64,000 nucleotides of DNA from Mycobacterium parmense (lineage in GTDB: Bacteria; Actinomycetota; Actinomycetes; Mycobacteriales; Mycobacteriaceae), in NCBI RefSeq assembly GCF_010730575.1, contig NZ_AP022614.1, positions 1,736,001-1,800,000 of the forward strand, read 5' to 3'. The position numbers were made by a program, and so were the translations under genes. Positions 51,253 to 64,000 of this stretch are shown piece by piece (position 1 is the first letter of the stretch; every line of letters starts with the position of its first letter). Below the pieces are notes generated by a model. It was given only the letters and a program-made list of their open reading frames with translations, searched no databases and was not told the DNA's origin.

Positions 51253-53821
51253 CCGACACCGGAGTCGCGGGCAGCGGCGGCGCCGGCGGCGGCGGCGGAC
51301 TCGGCGGCAACGGCGGCGACGGCGCCGCCCTCACGGGCCTGCTGGGCAGCCTGAACGGCGGTAACGCCGGCGCCGGCGGCCAGGGCGGCGCCGGCGGCGC
51401 GGGCGGAGCCAGCTTCAACGGCGGCACCAACGGCACCGGTGGGGCGGGCGGTCTCGGCGGCAACGGCGGGGGCGGCAACGGCATCTCGGCGGCGCCGCTG
51501 AACCTGTCCGGCACCGCGGGCGGCACCGGCGGCAGCGGCGGCGCGGGTGGTCAGGGCGGCACGGGCGGAATCGCCGGAACCGGCGGCAACAACACCGGTA
51601 ACGCGGGCACCGGTTGGGCGGCAGCGGCGGCGAACCGGCACCGGCACCTCCGGCCACGGCGGCGTCGGCGGCAACGGCGGCACCGGCGGCAACGGCGGCG
51701 CGGGCGACAACGGCGCGAACGGCACCGCGGTCATCGGCGGCCTCAACGGCGTGGACGGCTACACCGGCGGTGCGGGGGGCGCCGGCGGAGCCGGCGGCAA
51801 CAGCTATGACGGCGGCGTCGGCGGCGTCGGCGGCGCGGGCGGAACCGGCGGCGCCGGGGGTTCGGGCGGTTCCGGCGCCTCGGCGCTGAGCCTCGGCCTG
51901 GCCGACACCGCCGGTGGAAATGGTGGCAACGGTGCCACCGGCGGCAGCGGCGGTGCCGGTGGGGCTGCGGGGACCATCACCACCGGCACCGGCACCGCAG
52001 GTACCGCGGGCGCCGGCGGTCTCGGTGGGGCCGGCGGCGGCGGGGGCAACGGCGCCGACGGCACCGCCGGCGTCAACACGCTGGGCAGCACGGCGGGCGG
52101 GGCCGGCGGCGCGGGCGGCAACGGCGGCACCGGCGGGGCCGGTGGTGACGCCGGCGGGCTCGGCGCAGCCAACGGAAGCGGCGGCCGCGGCGGCTCCGGC
52201 GGCACCGGCGGCAACGGCGCCAACGCCGGGTCGAGCCTGGGGCTGGGCATCGACGGCTCGGCCGGCGGCGCGGGCGGCAGCGGCGGCAACGCCGGTGCCG
52301 GCGGCGCCGCCGGGAGCGGGGGAAGCGGCGGCACCACCGGCGCGTCGGGTATCGCCGGCTCCGGCGGTTCCGGTGGCAACGGTGGCGCCGGCGACGGCGG
52401 CGCCACCGTCGGCGGCACGCTCAACGGCGGCGCCGGATTCAACGGCGGCGCGGGCGGCGCCGGCGGTGCCGGCGGCGACGGCGCCCTGGGCGTGGCCAAC
52501 GGCAACGGCGGCGCCGGCGGCAGCGGCGGCGCGGGCGGGGCCGGTTCCAGCGGCCTGCTCGGTACGGGTGGCCTGCTCGGCGGTACCGGCGGCAACGGTG
52601 GGGTCGGCGGCACCGGCGGTGCCGGCGGGGCGTCGGGCAGCGGCGGACTGACCGGCACCGGGGTCGCGGGCAATGGCGGTGCCGGCGGCGGCGGCGGCGA
52701 CGCGGGCAACGGCGGCAACGGCACGGCGATCGCGGGCCTGTTGGGCAGCCTCGGCGGTGGCGACGCGGGCTCCGGTGGCCAGGGCGGCACCGGCGGCGCG
52801 GGCGGGGCCAGCTTCAACGGCGGCGCCAACGGCACCGGCGGGGGCGGCGGCACCGGCGGGGACGGCGGTACCGGCGGCAGCGGCGTCTCGGCCACCACCC
52901 TCGGCCTGGCCAGCACCGCCGGCGGCACGGGCGGAGACGGCGGCGCAGGCGGCCAGGGCGGCACCGGCGGGGCGGCCGGCACCGGCGGCAGCGCCGGCAG
53001 CGGAGCGGCCGGGGCCGGTGGCCTGGGCGGCAACGGCGGGCTCGGCGGCAACGGCGCCGACGGCACTGCCGGTACCAACGTGCTGGGCAGCCAGGCCGGC
53101 GGCGCCGGCGGCGACGCCGGTACGGGCGGTGCCGGCGGCCAGGGCGGCAACGCGGGGGCCGCAGGCGCCGCCAACGGCAACGGCGGCAACGGCGGCAACG
53201 GCGGTACCGGCGGCAACGGTGCCGCCGGCGGCACCGGCATCCTGTCGGGCTCCGGAACCACCGGTGGGACCGGCGGGGCGGGCGGGACGGGCGGCGCCGG
53301 CGGCGCGGCGGGGGCCGCCGGCTCGACCGGCAATGGGACCGGGGTGGTGGGGACCGGCGGCAATGGCGGCACCGGCGGCACCGGGGGCAGCGGTAGCACC
53401 GGGGGCACCGGCAGCGTGGGAGTCCTCGACGCGGGCGACGGGCTTCCTGACTGGTGGCGGAGGGTGGGCAGGAATAGGCGGGAGGGGCGGCGGAATGGCG
53501 GTGGTGGCGGCGCTGAGCCCAGGAGGTGGCGGCGGCGGCAATGGCGGCGCGGGCACGGCCGGCGGCACCGGCGGCGGAGCGCTGCTGGGTGCCGGCGGCT
53601 CGGGCGGAACCGGTGGGGTCGGCGGAAACGGCGGCACAGGCGGCGACGCCAGCGGTGGAGGCGCCGGCGGGCACGGCGGCAACGGCGCCAACGGCGGCCC
53701 GGGCGGCGGGGGCGGCACCGGCGGTTCCAGCGGCGGCGGCGGAGCGGGCGGCACTCACGGCTCGGGCGGCACCGGCACGCCCCCCGGAAATCCCGGCACC
53801 GACGGCACCAGCGGTTCGTAA
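48580..53821 (+). pseudogene. second PE_PGRS gene, reading frame broken at several places
   Basis: The gene opens [18 protein letters not shown] with an intact Pro-Glu, has YAATE as the Y-x3-E secretion signal and the [10 protein letters not shown] linker, then GGX repeats to a stop at 53821. The GGX pattern moves between frames: frame 1 until about 50660-50710, then frame 0 until about 51614, frame 1 again until about 53430, then frame 2 to the end. Some shifts need two single-base losses close together. Repaired, it would encode about 1,740 residues. It could be a decayed gene, a phase-variable locus or sequencing error in G/C runs. Confidence 0.85.
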
Positions 53822-54055
53822 GCGCCATTCGCACGGCCCAATCCCGGCGCGCGGTCTCCTTATGAATTCAAGTGACCGCCAGAATGGCGCGGCAACTGTC
53901 GCTCATTCGCACCGGGTTAATGCGTTTATCTTGGACCGCGCCCGCTATCGATCACGCATAATTCGTCGCCGGGGTATGCAAATTCGGGCAGAGCGATACC
54001 GGCGGGGCACTGCGGTGGGACGAAGGTGAATCACGGCGCCTTTTGGCAGGTCGGG

Positions 54056-56688
<2,633 letters not shown>

Positions 56689-56704
56689 GAACCAATCTCC
56701 TTTG

Positions 56705-62490
<5,786 letters not shown>

Positions 62491-62513
62491 CCGGGCGTTC
62501 GAACGCGGAGGCA

Positions 62514-62556
62514 GAAAAGGCCGCGGTGCTGGGCTCCGCACGGGAGCCCAGCACCG
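62514..62556 (-). terminator. Rho-independent terminator of the repeat-protein gene
   Basis: Read on the minus strand, a perfect 14-bp stem (CGGTGCTGGGCTCC with GGAGCCCAGCACCG, 62524-62556), a 5-nt loop and, six bases later, TTTT. It lies 29 bp after the stop at 62585 and ahead of the argC operator, insulating the arg operon. Confidence 0.85.
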
Positions 62557-62584
62557 ACGAGAGCGCTCGTAGGCGATGTCCGGA

Positions 62585-64000
62585 CTAGACGGACACCCCG
62601 ATGCCGAGGCTGGCGTTGATGGCGGCCTCGAGGGACAGTCCCAGGTCCCGCAGGGCCGTCACCACGGAGGTCACCAGGGTGTTGCCGGTCTGCGCGAGGC
62701 CGAAGGTGACCGCGGCCAGGCCGGACGCCAAGGTGGCACCCGCGCCGATCAGGCCCGGGAACGCGACGCCGAGGCTTCCGGAGAAGGCCCCGCTGAGCGC
62801 CGAGCCGATCTGAGCCGCTGCGTTGCCCCAGATGCTGGCCAGCGCCGCGCCGGTGCCACCGAGGCCGGCCAGGCTGCTACCCAGCGTCCCCAGCAGCAGT
62901 TCGCCGGTGTTGACCAGGCCGGCGAAGCCGCCGGTCAGGCCGCCGGTCAGGGCCGCCAGCGACGCACCCAGGCCGTTGAGGCCGGCCGCCAGGTTGACGC
63001 CCAGGTTGAGCATCAGGTTGGCGTTCAGGCCGGCCAACGCCGCACCCAGGTCGGCGCCCAGGGTGGCGCCGAGGTTGAGCAGCCCGTTGAGCCCGCCGCC
63101 GAGATCGGCCGCGATCGTGGCGCCGAGGTTGCCCAACCCGTTCAGTCCGGCTCCCAGCTCGGCGGCCAGCGTGGCGCCCAGGCCCGTCAGGTTGCCCAGC
63201 CCGGTCAGGCCGGCCCCAAGGCTGGCCTGCAGGGCCGCACCGAGCGTGCCGCCCAGCCCGCCCAGCGCGGCGCCGAGGTTGCCCGCCAGGTTCAGGCCGC
63301 CGTTGAGCAGGCCGGTCAGGCCGGCGCCGAGGTCGGCGGCCAGGGTGTTGCCCAGGTTGACCAGGCCGCCCAGGCCGCCGGTGAGGCCGGCCTGAATCGC
63401 CGCGCCCAGCGGGCCCAGGCCCGCCAGCGAACCGGACAGCCCCAGAGCGAGCGCGGCGCTCAGCGACCCGCCGAGGCCGTTCAGCGCCCCGGCAATGTCG
63501 GCGCCCAGGCCACCGCCAAGGCTCAGCAGGCCGTTCAGACCCGCACCCAGGTCGCCCGCCAGCGTCGCTCCGGTGTTGATCAGCCCGTTGAGCCCGGCAC
63601 CCAGGCTGGCCGCAATGTCGGCCGGCAACCCGAGCAGCCCACTCAGCCCGGCCAGGTTGCCGCTCAGCGCCAGGTTCAGCGCCGCACTCAGCGACCCACC
63701 CAGACCCGACAGCGCCGCACCGAAGCTGCCCGCCAGGTTCAACCCACCATTGAGCAGACCGCTCAAACCGGTCCCCAGGTCGGCGGCCAGCGTGTTGCCC
63801 AGGTTGACCAGGCCGGACAGGCCACCGGTCAGCCCCGCCTGCAGCGCCGCCGCCAGCGGAGCCAGGCCCGCCAGCGAGCCGCTCAGCGCGAGGTTCAGCG
63901 CCCCGCTCAGGCTGGCACCCAGCGGACCCAGCGCCCCGGCCAGGTCCCCGGCGATCGCGGCACCGGTGTTCACCAGCACGCCCAGGCCGTTGGCCAGGTT
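62585..64000 (-). CDS. Gly/Ala/Leu repeat protein, PE-family-like, N-terminus outside window
   Basis: The frame is open through the right edge; 471 residues are visible. They are built from repeats such as GLVNLGNTLAADLGAGLNGL, and longer units recur at roughly 145-residue spacing. There are almost no charged residues other than Asp and few aromatic ones. The C-terminal 100 residues are less regular (LGLSLEAAINASLGIGVSV at the end). PE or PPE proteins with Leu/Ala/Asn-Gly repeats look like this, and M. tuberculosis has a PE_PGRS gene beside argC, but without the N-terminus the family is inferred. Confidence 0.7.
   Translation of the reverse strand, partial: NLANGLGVLVNTGAAIAGDLAGALGPLGASLSGALNLALSGSLAGLAPLAAALQAGLTGGLSGLVNLGNTLAADLGTGLSGLLNGGLNLAGSFGAALSGLGGSLSAALNLALSGNLAGLSGLLGLPADIAASLGAGLNGLINTGATLAGDLGAGLNGLLSLGGGLGADIAGALNGLGGSLSAALALGLSGSLAGLGPLGAAIQAGLTGGLGGLVNLGNTLAADLGAGLTGLLNGGLNLAGNLGAALGGLGGTLGAALQASLGAGLTGLGNLTGLGATLAAELGAGLNGLGNLGATIAADLGGGLNGLLNLGATLGADLGAALAGLNANLMLNLGVNLAAGLNGLGASLAALTGGLTGGFAGLVNTGELLLGTLGSSLAGLGGTGAALASIWGNAAAQIGSALSGAFSGSLGVAFPGLIGAGATLASGLAAVTFGLAQTGNTLVTSVVTALRDLGLSLEAAINASLGIGVSV

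Noticed and set aside
49101..53834. Long minus-strand frames over the second PE_PGRS gene
   Set aside because: They have the same mirror composition; length alone is explained by the repeat.

Overview
The window is a GC-rich actinobacterial chromosome segment from a slow-growing Mycobacterium. The evidence is two PE_PGRS-type genes with the canonical GRPLIGNG linker, a Gly/Ala/Leu repeat protein at the right edge, a MctB/SteA pair, a Pks11-like type III polyketide synthase, TlyA, and a FadD32-like fatty acyl-AMP ligase. From what I know of M. tuberculosis H37Rv, the core gene order from about 11.7 kb to the end follows the block from Rv1713 (der) down to Rv1652 (argC), in inverted orientation. 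Because PE_PGRS genes are present, I favour a species outside the M. avium complex. I cannot name the species.

Layout. (1) 1-8.4 kb is accessory: a truncated alpha/beta hydrolase, a glycosyltransferase with a helical-barrel partner, small unknown genes, a PAS-ANTAR regulator and an orphan FadD32-like FAAL. (2) 8.5-11.6 kb is a small island bounded by an intact tRNA-Pro(GGG) gene and an inverted copy of its 3' half. It carries a broken integrase tail, a probable toxin-antitoxin pair with a palindromic operator, and two unknown genes. (3) 11.8-31.7 kb is a housekeeping block, almost all on the minus strand: parA-like, scpA, scpB, rluB, cmk, der; then pyrG, a Nudix gene and xerD; steA with mctB; and tyrS, tlyA, nadK and recN. 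Many neighbours overlap by 1-8 nt. (4) 31.8-38.5 kb holds an ammonium transporter with an altered twin-His site, an ABC exporter with its TetR regulator behind a palindrome-rich promoter, a Trm112-like protein, and a large PhaC/acyl-CoA synthetase fusion. (5) 38.8-53.8 kb has two PE_PGRS genes, one intact and one with several frame changes, around a carbohydrate module (GH15, a possible SDR remnant, enolase superfamily), an ABC-F protein and a type III PKS. (6) 54.0-62.5 kb is the complete arginine operon argC-J-B-D-F-R-G-H with an ArgR-type operator ahead of argC. (7) 62.6 kb to the end is the 3' part of a repetitive Gly/Ala/Leu protein with its own terminator.

Genes that work together: argCJBDF and argGH make arginine from glutamate under ArgR. 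ParA-like/ScpA/ScpB and XerD act in chromosome organisation. SteA and the MctB/SteB-like protein form a cell-envelope pair. The TetR gene probably controls the ABC exporter in front of it. GH15 and the enolase-superfamily enzyme look like a sugar or sugar-acid module.

Coordinates include stop codons. Where a start was moved, the reason is in the entry. All family assignments are from reading the sequence and recall; no database search was run.
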